This document shows, one piece after another, positions 44,178-52,061 of a stretch of 64,000 nt of DNA; the first letter of the stretch is position 1; each line of letters begins with the position of its first letter. This DNA comes from Fodinibacter sp963730365 (GTDB lineage: Bacteria; Actinomycetota; Actinomycetes; Actinomycetales; Dermatophilaceae). A model generated the notes under the pieces. The model worked only from the letters and a program-made list of their open reading frames with translations. It made no database searches and was not told the DNA's origin. A program made the position numbers and the translations under genes. The stretch covers positions 310,001 to 374,000 of the forward strand of contig CAVSRM010000003.1 of the NCBI GenBank assembly GCA_963730365.1, read 5' to 3'.

Positions 44178-45155
44178 TCAGAGCCACCCGGAGCGCTTGA
44201 ACGCGCGGAACAGCGCGCCGCAGGTCAGGGCCATGACGGCGAGCACGGCGAAATAGCCGAAGTGCCAGTGCAGCTCGGGCATGTTGTCGAAGTTCATGCC
44301 GTAGATCCCCGCGATCATCGTGGGCACCGCGGCAATGGCCACCCACGCCGAGATCTTGCGCATGTCGGAGTTCTGCTGCACGGAGATCTGGGCCAGGTGG
44401 GCGCCCAGGATGTCGGTGAGGAGCCGGTCATAGGACTCGATGTGGTCGATGACGGCGTGGAGGTGGTCGGCGACGTCGCGCAGGAGCAGGGTGAGCTCGC
44501 CGTCCTCGTCGGAGTCCGCAGCGAGTTCGTGCAGGGTCTCGAGGGCGGAGGAGAGGGGGACCGCCGCGCGCCGGAACTCCAGCACCTCGCGCTTGAGCCG
44601 GTAGACCGTTCCGGAGCCCATCGTGGAGCCGGAGAACACGGCTGCCTCGATGTCCTCGATGTCGGCCTCGATCTCGGTGTCGATCACCCGGTAGCCGTCG
44701 ACCACGGCGTCGAGGATCCCGTGCAGCACCGCCATCGGCCCGAGGGCCAGCCGACTGCTGTGCGCCTCCAGCCCGTGCCGCACCTCCGCCAGCGGACCGG
44801 CCTCTCCCCGCCGCACGGTCACGACGAAGTGGTCGCCGATGAAGGCCATCACCTCTCCGGTCTCGATGTCCGAGGTCTCGTCGATGTAGCGCAGGGGCTT
44901 GAGGACGACGAAGACGTTCCCCTCGTACACCTCGGCCTTGGGCCGCTGGCGCCCGCGGACGGCGTCCTCCACGGCGAGGGGGTGCAGCCCGAGCTCCTCG
45001 TCGACCTCGTCGAACTCCTCCGTCGTGGGGTCCTTGAGGCCGATCCACAGGAAGGACCCGGACGCGCCCCGTCGTCGGAGGGACTCCAGCTCGTCGCTGA
45101 GGTCCCCGCAGGGGCGTCGCTCACCGTCGACGTACATGGCCCGGTCCACGATCAT
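44178..45155 (-). CDS. corA: CorA-family magnesium/cobalt transporter
   Basis: 325 residues. A large N-terminal cytoplasmic domain (about 1-265) with a long helix (YDRLLTDILGAHLAQISVQQN) precedes two C-terminal TM helices. The signature YGMNF is present (G286, M287, N288), followed by DNMPE. CorA forms a pentameric Mg2+ channel and can also pass Co2+ or Ni2+. ATG 45155 is chosen, 6 bases after a -10-like GACGAT on the minus strand (45167-45162). It is divergent from the histidine phosphatase. Nearby cobalt transport genes make cobalt relevance possible, but this is only inference. Confidence 0.92.
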   Translation of the reverse strand: MIVDRAMYVDGERRPCGDLSDELESLRRRGASGSFLWIGLKDPTTEEFDEVDEELGLHPLAVEDAVRGRQRPKAEVYEGNVFVVLKPLRYIDETSDIETGEVMAFIGDHFVVTVRRGEAGPLAEVRHGLEAHSSRLALGPMAVLHGILDAVVDGYRVIDTEIEADIEDIEAAVFSGSTMGSGTVYRLKREVLEFRRAAVPLSSALETLHELAADSDEDGELTLLLRDVADHLHAVIDHIESYDRLLTDILGAHLAQISVQQNSDMRKISAWVAIAAVPTMIAGIYGMNFDNMPELHWHFGYFAVLAVMALTCGALFRAFKRSGWL

Positions 45156-45230
45156 CGCGCCATCGTCGCAGGCGCGGTGGCGCGACGGCACCGCGAACAC
45201 GCCGACCAGTCCGGCATACAGTGTCTGCCC

Positions 45231-45923
45231 GTGGCCATCGTCCTGCTCCTTCGTCATGCTCACTCGACCGCCAACGCCGACGGGGTCCTCGCGGGGTGGA
45301 CGGAGGGCGTGGGGCTGACCCGGGAGGGCCGCAGCCAGGCGGAGCGTGTCGCACGCCGCCTGGTCGACGTCTCGATCGCCCACCGGGTGACGAGCCCGCT
45401 GCAACGCTGCCTCGAGACGGCGGCCCTCGCCCTCCCGGGAGCTCCGGTCGAGCAGGACCCGAGGCTGGGGGAGTGCCACTACGGCGCCTGGACCGGGCGC
45501 CGGCTCTCGGACGCGGCCAAGGACCCGCTGTGGCGAACCGTCCAGGACGACCCGGCAGCCGCCACGTTCCCCCCGGACCCGCGGTATGCCGCGGAGTCGC
45601 TCCCCGAGATGGTCGACCGGGTCGTCGGGGGGATCCGCGCGATCGACGCCGCTGTCGAGGCAGAGCACGGACCCCACGCCGTCTGGATCGCGATCAGCCA
45701 CGGCGACCCGATCAAGTCGGTGGTCGCCGAGGCCGTCGGTGCGGGCTTGGGCGGCCTCCAGCGCGTCCGGGTCGATCCGGGGTCCCTGACCGCCGTCCAC
45801 GTGACCCAGCGGCGGATGGTCCTCCTCGCGAGCAACACCTCCGACGGGCCGGTCGCCCCGCTGGTGGCCGCGCCCACGCACGCTCCCGCGGGTGAGGGCA
45901 CCGTCGGCGGCGAGACCGGCTGA
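45231..45923 (+). CDS. Histidine phosphatase superfamily protein (MSMEG_4193-like)
   Basis: 230 residues. LLRHAHS at the N-terminus gives the phospho-accepting His9 and Arg8, and SHGDPIK gives the second catalytic His157; E82-region GECHYGAWTG completes the pocket. In actinobacteria this gene typically precedes the DUF3090, SCO1664 and mshC genes, where it is called a putative phosphomutase or phosphatase. The substrate is unknown. GTG 45231 lies 8 bases after TACAGT (45217-45222), so it looks leaderless. The C-terminal 25 residues are low-complexity. Here the cbi operon separates it from its usual neighbours. Confidence 0.85.
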   Translation: MAIVLLLRHAHSTANADGVLAGWTEGVGLTREGRSQAERVARRLVDVSIAHRVTSPLQRCLETAALALPGAPVEQDPRLGECHYGAWTGRRLSDAAKDPLWRTVQDDPAAATFPPDPRYAAESLPEMVDRVVGGIRAIDAAVEAEHGPHAVWIAISHGDPIKSVVAEAVGAGLGGLQRVRVDPGSLTAVHVTQRRMVLLASNTSDGPVAPLVAAPTHAPAGEGTVGGETG

Positions 45924-45961
45924 TTGCCCCTGGGCCCTTGTTGCGAATAATGTGCAACAAG
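45924..45961 (+). promoter_or_regulatory. cbi operon promoter overlapped by a dyad operator
   Basis: A perfect inverted repeat CTTGTTGC (45937-45944) / GCAACAAG (45954-45961) with 9-base spacer surrounds the -10-like AATAAT (45946-45951). TTGCCC (45924-45929) is a possible -35 at 16 bp. A regulator bound to the dyad would cover the -10 box and repress. A metal-sensing repressor is the natural candidate given the downstream genes, but I cannot name the family. The leader to ATG 45988 is only about 30 nt, too short for a cobalamin riboswitch. Confidence 0.7.
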
Positions 45962-45987
45962 CAACCGGCCCAGCGACAGGAGTGACG

Positions 45988-46674
45988 ATGCACGTCCCCG
46001 ACGGGTTCCTCGACGCCCAGACCTCCCTCACGACGGCGGTCGTCGCCGGCGGCCTGGTCGTCGCCTCGCTGTCGGGCGCCCGTCGCGAGCTCGACGACCG
46101 GACCGCGCCGCTGGCCGGACTCGTCGCCGTCTTCGTCTTCGCGGCGCAGATGCTCAACTTCCCCCTGGGCGCCGGGACGTCCGGTCACCTCATCGGGGCG
46201 ACCCTCGCCGCCGTCCTGGTGGGGCCCTGGACCGCGACGCTCTGCCTCACCGTCGTGCTCACCGTGCAGGCGCTCCTCTTCGCCGACGGCGGTGTCAGCG
46301 CGCTCGGGACCAACGTCCTCCTCATGGGGGTCGTGGCGGTCTGGGTCGGCTGGGCGGCGTTCCGCGCGGTGCTCGCGCTCCTCCCGCGCCGGCTGGCCAG
46401 CGTCCCGTTGGCTGCGGCCGTCGGTGCGTTCCTCAGCGTCCCGGCCGCGGCCCTGGCCTTCGTCGCCCTCTACGCGGTCGGCGGGGCGGCACCCATCCCG
46501 CTGGACGCGCTGACCACGGCGATGGTGGGGTGGCACGCCTTCATCGGACTGGGTGAGGCGCTCATCACCCTGCTCGCCGTCTCCAGCATCGTGGCGGCGC
46601 GCCCGGACCTCGTGGTGGGAGCCCGCGGACGCGTCCCCGAGCTGGAGCTCAAGACACCGGAGGTGGTGGCGTGA
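45988..46674 (+). CDS. cbiM: ECF cobalt/nickel transporter substrate-binding component CbiM
   Basis: 228 residues with about seven membrane helices. The N-terminus MHVPDGFLD is the diagnostic metal-binding loop of CbiM/NikM: the N-terminal amine, His2 and downstream residues hold Co2+ or Ni2+. PLGAGTSGHLIGA and FADGGVSALGTN are further family motifs. ATG 45988 has a ribosome site AGGAG (45978-45982). It begins a four-gene transporter operon with overlapping junctions. Cobalt is favoured over nickel because metH is nearby and no nickel enzyme is seen; this is inference. Confidence 0.93.
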   Translation: MHVPDGFLDAQTSLTTAVVAGGLVVASLSGARRELDDRTAPLAGLVAVFVFAAQMLNFPLGAGTSGHLIGATLAAVLVGPWTATLCLTVVLTVQALLFADGGVSALGTNVLLMGVVAVWVGWAAFRAVLALLPRRLASVPLAAAVGAFLSVPAAALAFVALYAVGGAAPIPLDALTTAMVGWHAFIGLGEALITLLAVSSIVAARPDLVVGARGRVPELELKTPEVVA

Positions 46675-46997
46675 GCACCACCGCGCACAGGTCGGGCACC
46701 CGGCGCATCCTCGTCGCCGGACTCCTCCTCACCCTGGTGCTGGCCGGCGTCGTCTCGTTCTACGCCTCGGGTCACCCGGACGGCCTCGAGTACGTCGCCG
46801 GGACCCTCGGGTTCGAGGACACCGCGACGAGCTCGGCCGCCTCCGGGTCGCCGCTGGCGGGCTACGGCGTGTCGAGCGTCGGGGACGCCCGGCTGTCCGG
46901 CGGTCTCGCGGGCGTCATCGGGGTGGGCGTCGTGGCCCTCGTGATGGGCGGTGTGCTCTGGCTGCTCAGGCGGCGACCCACCGACGAGACGCACTGA
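46671..46997 (+). CDS. PDGLE-domain membrane protein (CbiN/NikN-like subunit)
   Basis: 108 residues. GTG 46671 overlaps the cbiM stop (GTGA). Two TM helices (about 14-33 and 80-100) flank an external loop containing HPDGLE, then a Ser/Ala stretch ending SPLAGYGV. This is the small accessory subunit that assists metal loading onto CbiM in group I ECF transporters. Too short to be anything else in this context. Confidence 0.88.
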   Translation: MSTTAHRSGTRRILVAGLLLTLVLAGVVSFYASGHPDGLEYVAGTLGFEDTATSSAASGSPLAGYGVSSVGDARLSGGLAGVIGVGVVALVMGGVLWLLRRRPTDETH

Positions 46998-46998
46998 C

Positions 46999-47760
46999 GT
47001 GGGGTCGGGCCACACCGCACACCTGCATGTCGACGGCACCACCGCCATCCATCGCCTCGCCCCACACGTCAAGCTCGTGGGCCTCGTCGCCTTCGTGCTG
47101 CTCGTCGTGTCGGTGCCCGCATCTGCCCGCGGCGCGCTCACGATCCTGCTCCTCCTGGCCGTGGGGGTCCTCGTCGCCACGCGCGTGCCGGCCCGGCACG
47201 TGTTCCCGAGGCTCGCCGTCGAGCTTCCCTTCGTCGTCTTCGCCGTGGTCCTGCCGTTCGTCGCCGTGGGGCCGCAGACCCAGCTGGGGCCCTTCACCGT
47301 GTCGCAGGCAGGCCTCGACGCCGGGATCGCCCTGCTGCTCAAGGGGACCTGCGGTGTCGTCGCCGCCGTCACCTTCGCCGTGACGACCCGCCCGCGCGAC
47401 CTCGTCAGGGCACTCCAGCACCTCAGGGTGCCCGACCCGCTCGTGGTCATCGCCTCCTTCATGGTGCGCTACGTCGACGTCGTCCTCGACCAGATGCGCA
47501 GGATGCGCGTCGCCCGGGAGTCCCGCGGCTTCCGAGCCTCCTCCGTCAGGGCCTGGCCGGCGATCGCCTCGAGCGCAGGAGCCCTCTTCATCCGCAGCTA
47601 CGAGCGCGGGGAGCGGGTGCACCTCGCGATGGTCAGCCGAGGATGGTCCGGGTCCATGCCAGTCACCTCACCCCTGTCGGCGACGTCGACACAGTGGGCC
47701 GTCGCGCTCCTCCCCGCGATCGTCGCGGCCGTCGTCTCGGCCACGGTGAGGTTGTCGTGA
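46999..47760 (+). CDS. cbiQ: ECF transporter transmembrane coupling protein CbiQ
   Basis: 253 residues. GTG 46999 follows the previous stop by one base. It has several N-terminal TM helices, then the conserved cytoplasmic coupling motifs with the helical segments MRRMRVARESRGF and SYERGERVHLAMVSRGW that insert into the ATPase. It links CbiM conformational change to ATP hydrolysis by CbiO. The length is normal for CbiQ. Confidence 0.9.
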   Translation: MGSGHTAHLHVDGTTAIHRLAPHVKLVGLVAFVLLVVSVPASARGALTILLLLAVGVLVATRVPARHVFPRLAVELPFVVFAVVLPFVAVGPQTQLGPFTVSQAGLDAGIALLLKGTCGVVAAVTFAVTTRPRDLVRALQHLRVPDPLVVIASFMVRYVDVVLDQMRRMRVARESRGFRASSVRAWPAIASSAGALFIRSYERGERVHLAMVSRGWSGSMPVTSPLSATSTQWAVALLPAIVAAVVSATVRLS

Positions 47761-48488
47761 GCGTTCCCGTCCTGGACCTCGAGGGCGTCGCCTACGCCTA
47801 CCCGGGGGGACGCCAGGCCCTCTTCGGGGTCGACCTGCACGTGAACCGGGGCGAGCGGGTCGCGCTGCTGGGGCCCAACGGCGCGGGCAAGACGACCCTC
47901 GTGCTGCACCTCAACGGCATCATCACCCCGGGCCGGGGGTCGGTGACCGTCTCCGGCCTCCCGGTCACACACGGCAACCTCCTGGAGGTGCGCCGCCGCG
48001 TGGGCATCGTGTTCCAGGACCCCGACGACCAGCTCTTCATGCCGACCGTCCGGGATGACGTCGCCTTCGGCCCGGCGAACCTGGGACTGCGGGGGGAGGA
48101 GCTGAAGACCCGGGTGGGCGAGGCGCTCGCGGCCGTGGGTGTCGCCGACCTCGCCGACCGGGCCCCGCACCACCTCTCCTTCGGACAGCGTCGCCGGGTG
48201 GCCATCGCCACGGTGCTCGCCATGAACCCCGAGGTGCTGGTGCTCGACGAACCCTCGTCGAACCTCGACCCGGCCTCGCGGCGGGAGCTGGCCGATATCC
48301 TTCGGTCGATCGACGTGACCATCCTCATGGTCACGCACGACCTGCCCTATGCCGTCGAGCTGTGCGAACGTGCGGTCGTCCTGTCCGGTGGGACCCTCGT
48401 CGCCGACGGACCCACCCGGGAGGTGCTCGCGGACTCCTCGTTCATGGCCAGACACCGCCTCGAACTCCCCGTGGGCTTCTCGATCTAG
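47757..48488 (+). CDS. cbiO: ECF transporter ATPase CbiO
   Basis: 243 residues. GTG 47757 overlaps the cbiQ stop (GTGA). Walker A is GPNGAGKT (residues 39-46), the Q-loop is VFQDPDDQLF, the signature is LSFGQRRRVAIA, Walker B is VLVLDEPSSNLD and the H-loop is VTHD. DDQLFMPTVRDDVAFGP is typical of ECF ATPases. A single ATPase gene implies a CbiO homodimer powers the transporter. Its TAG stop (48486-48488) overlaps the -10 box of the next gene. Confidence 0.95.
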   Translation: MSVPVLDLEGVAYAYPGGRQALFGVDLHVNRGERVALLGPNGAGKTTLVLHLNGIITPGRGSVTVSGLPVTHGNLLEVRRRVGIVFQDPDDQLFMPTVRDDVAFGPANLGLRGEELKTRVGEALAAVGVADLADRAPHHLSFGQRRRVAIATVLAMNPEVLVLDEPSSNLDPASRRELADILRSIDVTILMVTHDLPYAVELCERAVVLSGGTLVADGPTREVLADSSFMARHRLELPVGFSI

Positions 48489-48497
48489 GGTGGAGCC

Positions 48498-49007
48498 ATG
48501 CCATCCACCGAGTTCGACCCGCCCCAGCGCTTCGTCGCCGGCACCGTCGGGCCGCCCGGCGGTCGCACCTTCTTCCTCCAGGCCAGCGGAGACGGGCGCC
48601 TCTTCTCCGTGTCCCTCGAGAAGGTCCAGGTAAGCGTCCTCGCCGAGCGGGTCACCGACCTGCTCGACACGCACGCGGAGGGCACGGCCACGGAGCCGGC
48701 GGGCCCGGGTGACACCGACCCCCTCGGCACGCCGATCGAGGACGAGTTCCGCGTCGACACGCTCAGCCTGGCGTGGGACCCCACCAGGCGGGTCGTGGTC
48801 ATCGAGTGCCACGACCAGGACCCCGACGAGGCGGGCGAGGGCACGATCACCACCCTGCGGGTCGTGCTGTCCCCGGAGGCGGCGCGGGCCTTCGCCCGCC
48901 GCTGCACCGCACTGGTCTCCGCGGGTCGGCCCAACTGCCCGTTCTGTGGTCAGCCGCTGGACCCCTCCGGCCACATCTGTCCTCGTGCCAACGGCTACCG
49001 ACGCTGA
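48498..49007 (+). CDS. DUF3090 family protein
   Basis: 169 residues. It starts FDPPQRFVAGTVGPPGGRTF, the DUF3090 hallmark, and has RLFSVSLEKVQVSVLAERV. It ends in a treble-clef-like zinc ribbon: CPFCGQPLDPSGHICPRANGYRR contains CxxC plus His and Cys. Function is unknown; in actinobacteria it lies in the mshC gene cluster. ATG 48498 lies 6 bases after TAGGGT (48486-48491), giving it its own leaderless promoter despite closeness to cbiO. It overlaps the next gene by 23 bp. Confidence 0.88.
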   Translation: MPSTEFDPPQRFVAGTVGPPGGRTFFLQASGDGRLFSVSLEKVQVSVLAERVTDLLDTHAEGTATEPAGPGDTDPLGTPIEDEFRVDTLSLAWDPTRRVVVIECHDQDPDEAGEGTITTLRVVLSPEAARAFARRCTALVSAGRPNCPFCGQPLDPSGHICPRANGYRR

Positions 49008-49782
49008 GCTGCTCGACCGGCTGACCGCCGGTGAGCTCACCCCGGTCGGCAGGATCTCGGGGTCGTCCAACGGAGCGTTGCTGTGCTCCGTCGACGACGA
49101 CGGCGCCCCTCTTCTGGTCATCCACAAGCCCGAGGTGTCCGAACGCCCGCTGTGGGACTACCCCGACGGCACGCTGGCGGCGCGCGAGCGGGCGGCCTAC
49201 GTCATCAGCGCAGCGGGCGGGTTCGGGGTGGTGCCGCCGACCGTGCTGCGGGAGGGCCCGCTCGGACGTGGCTCGGTGCAGCTGTGGGTCGGTCCACTCC
49301 ACGACGCACCGGAGCCACTGGTCGACGTGACCCCGGTCGAGGCGGTGCCCGACGGGTGGGTCGTCGTGCTCGAGGGGCGCACACCCGAGGGCGAGCCCGT
49401 GGTCGTCTCCCACAGCCCCGCCCCTGCCCTGCGCACCGTGGCCGTGCTCGATGCGGTGCTGAACAACTCCGATCGCAAGGGCAGCCACGTCATCCGCGAC
49501 GGGGCCATCGTGCGGGGGTGTGACCACGGGGTGAGCCTGGGAGTCGAGCCCAAGCTGCGCACCGTCCTGTGGGGGTGGGCAGGGGAGGAGCTCGCGGCTG
49601 CCGACCTCGCCCGGCTCGAGGTGCTGGGCGACGCGCTGGCCTCGCTCGAGCACGACCTCCGGTCGTTGCTGACCCGCGCAGAGGTGCGCGCCGTGCGCTC
49701 TCGGGTCGACGTGCTGCTCGACTCGGGGCGGCACCCCCTGCCGGCCCCGGGCTGGCCCGCCATCCCGTGGCCGGCCCTGTGA
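48985..49782 (+). CDS. SCO1664 family protein (HipA/PI3K-like kinase fold suspected)
   Basis: 265 residues. GTG 48985 lies within the end of the DUF3090 gene (23-bp overlap), so they are co-translated. Landmarks are GSSNGALLC, LLVIHKPEVSERPLWDYPDGTL, AVLDAVLNNSDRKGSHVI and GCDHGVSLGVEPKLRTVLWGWAGE. The Lys in VIHKP, the NNSDRKGSH loop and CDHG resemble kinase catalytic and metal-binding loops of the phosphoinositide-kinase/HipA-like fold, but activity is unproven. It is found beside mshC in many actinobacteria. Confidence 0.85.
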   Translation: MPTATDAELLDRLTAGELTPVGRISGSSNGALLCSVDDDGAPLLVIHKPEVSERPLWDYPDGTLAARERAAYVISAAGGFGVVPPTVLREGPLGRGSVQLWVGPLHDAPEPLVDVTPVEAVPDGWVVVLEGRTPEGEPVVVSHSPAPALRTVAVLDAVLNNSDRKGSHVIRDGAIVRGCDHGVSLGVEPKLRTVLWGWAGEELAAADLARLEVLGDALASLEHDLRSLLTRAEVRAVRSRVDVLLDSGRHPLPAPGWPAIPWPAL

Positions 49783-49805
49783 CCGACTCCCCTTAGGCTG
49801 AGCCG

Positions 49806-51059
49806 GTGAAGACCTGGCCAGCACCTTTCGTCCCAGCCCTTCCCGGCGCCGGTGACCCCCTCAAGCTCTACGACACCAAGAGCCGATCGGTGCGCCAGGT
49901 CGACGTCGGACCCGTGGCCCGCCTCTACGTCTGCGGCATCACGCCGTACGACGCGACCCACCTCGGCCACGCAGCGACCTACGTGACGTTCGACCTCGTG
50001 GTCCGGGCGTTGCGCGACGCGGGGCACCGTGTCGACTACGTGCAGAACGTCACCGACGTCGACGACCCGCTGCTGGAGCGGGCGGCCCGCGACGGTCGCG
50101 ACTGGCGCGAGCTCGCCACCGCCGAGATCGACCTGTTCCGAGAGGACATGACGGCGCTGGCGGTCGTGCCTCCCGAAGCACTGGTCGGAGTCGTCGAGTC
50201 GATGCCGGAGATCACCCGCGAGGTCCGGACCCTGCTCGGCAGCGGCGTGGCGTACCGGGTCCCGCTGCCCGTCGGGGAGGGCCCGGGGTCCGACATCTAC
50301 CTCGACCTCGCTCAGGCACCGACCTTCGGCGAGGTCTCCGGGTGGTCCCGGCAGCAGATGGACGAGGTCTTCGCCGACCGTGGCGGCGACCCCGACCGCG
50401 AGGGAAAGCGAGGCCCCCTCGATCCGCTCCTGTGGCGTGGGGCTCGCGACGGCGAGCCGTGCTGGCACGACGACGTGCTCGGTGCCGGCCGGCCTGGCTG
50501 GCACATCGAGTGCACCGCCATCTCCCTGGAGCACCTGGGACACCCGGTCGACATCCAGGGCGGCGGGACCGACCTGGTCTTCCCGCACCACGAGATGACC
50601 GCCACCCAGGCACTCGCGCTGACCGGGGACGACGAGTTCGCCGGGCACTTCGTGCACCAGGCGATGGTCGGCTACGAGGGCGCCAAGATGAGCAAGTCCC
50701 GGGGAAACCTCGTGCTCGTCTCCCGGATGCGGGCCGACGGTGTGGACCCCATGGCGATCCGCCTCGTGCTGCTCGACCGCCACTACCGCACGGACTGGGA
50801 CTACACTCCCGACCTGCTCGAGCACGCGATCACGAGGTTGCACCGCTGGCGGGAGGCGCTGTCGGTCAACCTGGGGGCAGAGTCCGAGGGCACCGTCTCG
50901 GCGGTCCGTGCGGCGATCGCCGACGACCTCGACACCCCGTCGGCGCTCGCAGCCGTCGATGCCTGGGCCGAGCGGACGCTGGGCGGGGAGTGGACCACGC
51001 GCGCAGCACCGGGTCCCCTCGCTCGCACCCTCGACGCGCTGCTCGGCATCCGCATCTGA
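49806..51059 (+). CDS. mshC: Cysteine--1-D-myo-inositol 2-amino-2-deoxy-alpha-D-glucopyranoside ligase (mycothiol synthesis)
   Basis: 417 residues. MshC joins Cys to GlcN-inositol with ATP in mycothiol synthesis and is related to CysRS. The class I motifs are THLGHA (51-56, HIGH-like) and KMSKS (294-298). Zinc ligands include C43 in YVCGITPYD, Cys in WHIECTA and His in FPHHE. It is shorter than CysRS and lacks the anticodon domain, and ITPYDATHLGHA is specific to MshC. GTG 49806 lies 6 bases after TAGGCT (49794-49799). Its presence shows the host makes mycothiol. Confidence 0.95.
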   Translation: MKTWPAPFVPALPGAGDPLKLYDTKSRSVRQVDVGPVARLYVCGITPYDATHLGHAATYVTFDLVVRALRDAGHRVDYVQNVTDVDDPLLERAARDGRDWRELATAEIDLFREDMTALAVVPPEALVGVVESMPEITREVRTLLGSGVAYRVPLPVGEGPGSDIYLDLAQAPTFGEVSGWSRQQMDEVFADRGGDPDREGKRGPLDPLLWRGARDGEPCWHDDVLGAGRPGWHIECTAISLEHLGHPVDIQGGGTDLVFPHHEMTATQALALTGDDEFAGHFVHQAMVGYEGAKMSKSRGNLVLVSRMRADGVDPMAIRLVLLDRHYRTDWDYTPDLLEHAITRLHRWREALSVNLGAESEGTVSAVRAAIADDLDTPSALAAVDAWAERTLGGEWTTRAAPGPLARTLDALLGIRI

Positions 51060-51060
51060 G

Positions 51061-51114
51061 CGTCGGCCGCGGTTGAGCGGCGCCCGACCGAGGGGCACCC
51101 CGCGGGAGCCGACG
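51061..51114. terminator. Imperfect long hairpin between mshC and the PAC2 gene
   Basis: CGTCGGC (51061-51067) pairs with GCCGACG (51108-51114), and CGCGG-rich segments just inside can extend the stem around a loop of about 25-30 bases. It lies in the 79-bp convergent gap. No T-run is seen, so this is tentative. Confidence 0.35.
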
Positions 51115-51138
51115 GCAGGTGCGTCCGGGCGCACGGGA

Positions 51139-52008
51139 TCAGCCGGCTGGCCCCGGCTGCCCGGTCTCGTCGGACCCCCGGCGGCGCAGGTAGCGCTCGA
51201 ACTCCTTCGCGATCGCGTCGCCGCTGGCCTCCGGCAGGTCCGCGGTGTCCTGGGCCTCCTCGAGGCTCTCGACGTACTCGGCAACCTCCTCGTCGGACGA
51301 CGCGAGCTCGTCGATGCCGCGCTCCCACGCCCGTGAGTCCTCGTCGAGATCACGGTGCTCGATGGGCCCGTCGAGGAGCTCCTCGAGCCGGCTCACCAGC
51401 GCCAGGGTGGCCTTGGGGGAGGGACTGTGCCCGGCATAGTGCGGAACGGCCGCCCAGCACGAGACCGACGGCACCCCGACCTGGGTGGCGGCATCCGCGA
51501 GCACACCCACGATGCCGGTGGGCCCCTCGTAGCTGCTCAGCTCCAGGTCGTGGCGGTGCCGGGTGTCCTCGCTGTCGGAGGTGGCGCTCACCGGGATCGG
51601 TCGTGAGTGCGCCACGTCGGCCATGAGGGCCCCGAGCGTGACGACCATGGAGACGTCCGCGGCCTGGGCGAGCTCCATCAGCTCGATGGCGAAGGCGCGC
51701 CACCTGAAGGAGGGCTCCACGCCCTGGACGAGCACGACGTCGCGACCGAGCGGGGTGTCGGTGGCGACGAGGACACGCGTGGTGCGCCAACTGATCCGGC
51801 GGCGGCCGTTCTCCGCCACCACCCGCGGCCGGTTCACCTGGAAGTCGTAGTAGTCCTCGGGGTCGAGGGCGGCGACGACCTCGGCGTCCCAGATGTCCGC
51901 GAGGTGCTCGACCACGGCGCTCGCCGCCTCACCGGCGTCGTTCCACCCCTCGAAGGCCGCGATCATCAGCGCGTCCTTCAGCTCAGGCAGGTCCTCAAGC
52001 TCGATCAC
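51139..52008 (-). CDS. PAC2 family protein (proteasome assembly chaperone-like)
   Basis: 289 residues. It has FEGWNDAGEAASAVVEHL, YDFQVNRPRV, LGRDVVLVQGVEPSFRWRAF and WAAVPHYAGHSPSPKATLAL, the PAC2/DUF75 pattern in actinobacteria. The C-terminal part is acidic and helical (DEEVAEYVESLEE), then Arg-rich. The archaeal and eukaryotic relatives act in proteasome assembly; the bacterial role is not established, though a proteasomal ATPase gene lies 10 kb away. GTG 52008 has a strong ribosome site AGGAGGA (minus, 52019-52013) and a TAGGGT -10 (52039-52034). Confidence 0.88.
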   Translation of the reverse strand: MIELEDLPELKDALMIAAFEGWNDAGEAASAVVEHLADIWDAEVVAALDPEDYYDFQVNRPRVVAENGRRRISWRTTRVLVATDTPLGRDVVLVQGVEPSFRWRAFAIELMELAQAADVSMVVTLGALMADVAHSRPIPVSATSDSEDTRHRHDLELSSYEGPTGIVGVLADAATQVGVPSVSCWAAVPHYAGHSPSPKATLALVSRLEELLDGPIEHRDLDEDSRAWERGIDELASSDEEVAEYVESLEEAQDTADLPEASGDAIAKEFERYLRRRGSDETGQPGPAG

Positions 52009-52033
52009 CGCGTCCTCCTGTCGTCAGGACTCC

Positions 52034-52053
52034 ACCCTACGGCTCCCTAGACT
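52034..52053. promoter_or_regulatory. Extremely compact divergent promoters for the PAC2 and HAD genes
   Basis: TAGGGT on the minus strand (52039-52034) and TAGACT on the plus strand (52048-52053) are only 8 bp apart. The rightward box lies 8 bases before ATG 52062, which decides that start over ATG 52056. Polymerase could hardly occupy both at once. Confidence 0.65.
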
Positions 52054-52061
52054 CCATGCTC

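Noticed and set aside
45924..45987. Cobalamin riboswitch before cbiM
   Set aside because: Only about 64 bases separate the phosphatase stop from cbiM, far less than the roughly 200 nt needed, and no B12-box sequence is visible.
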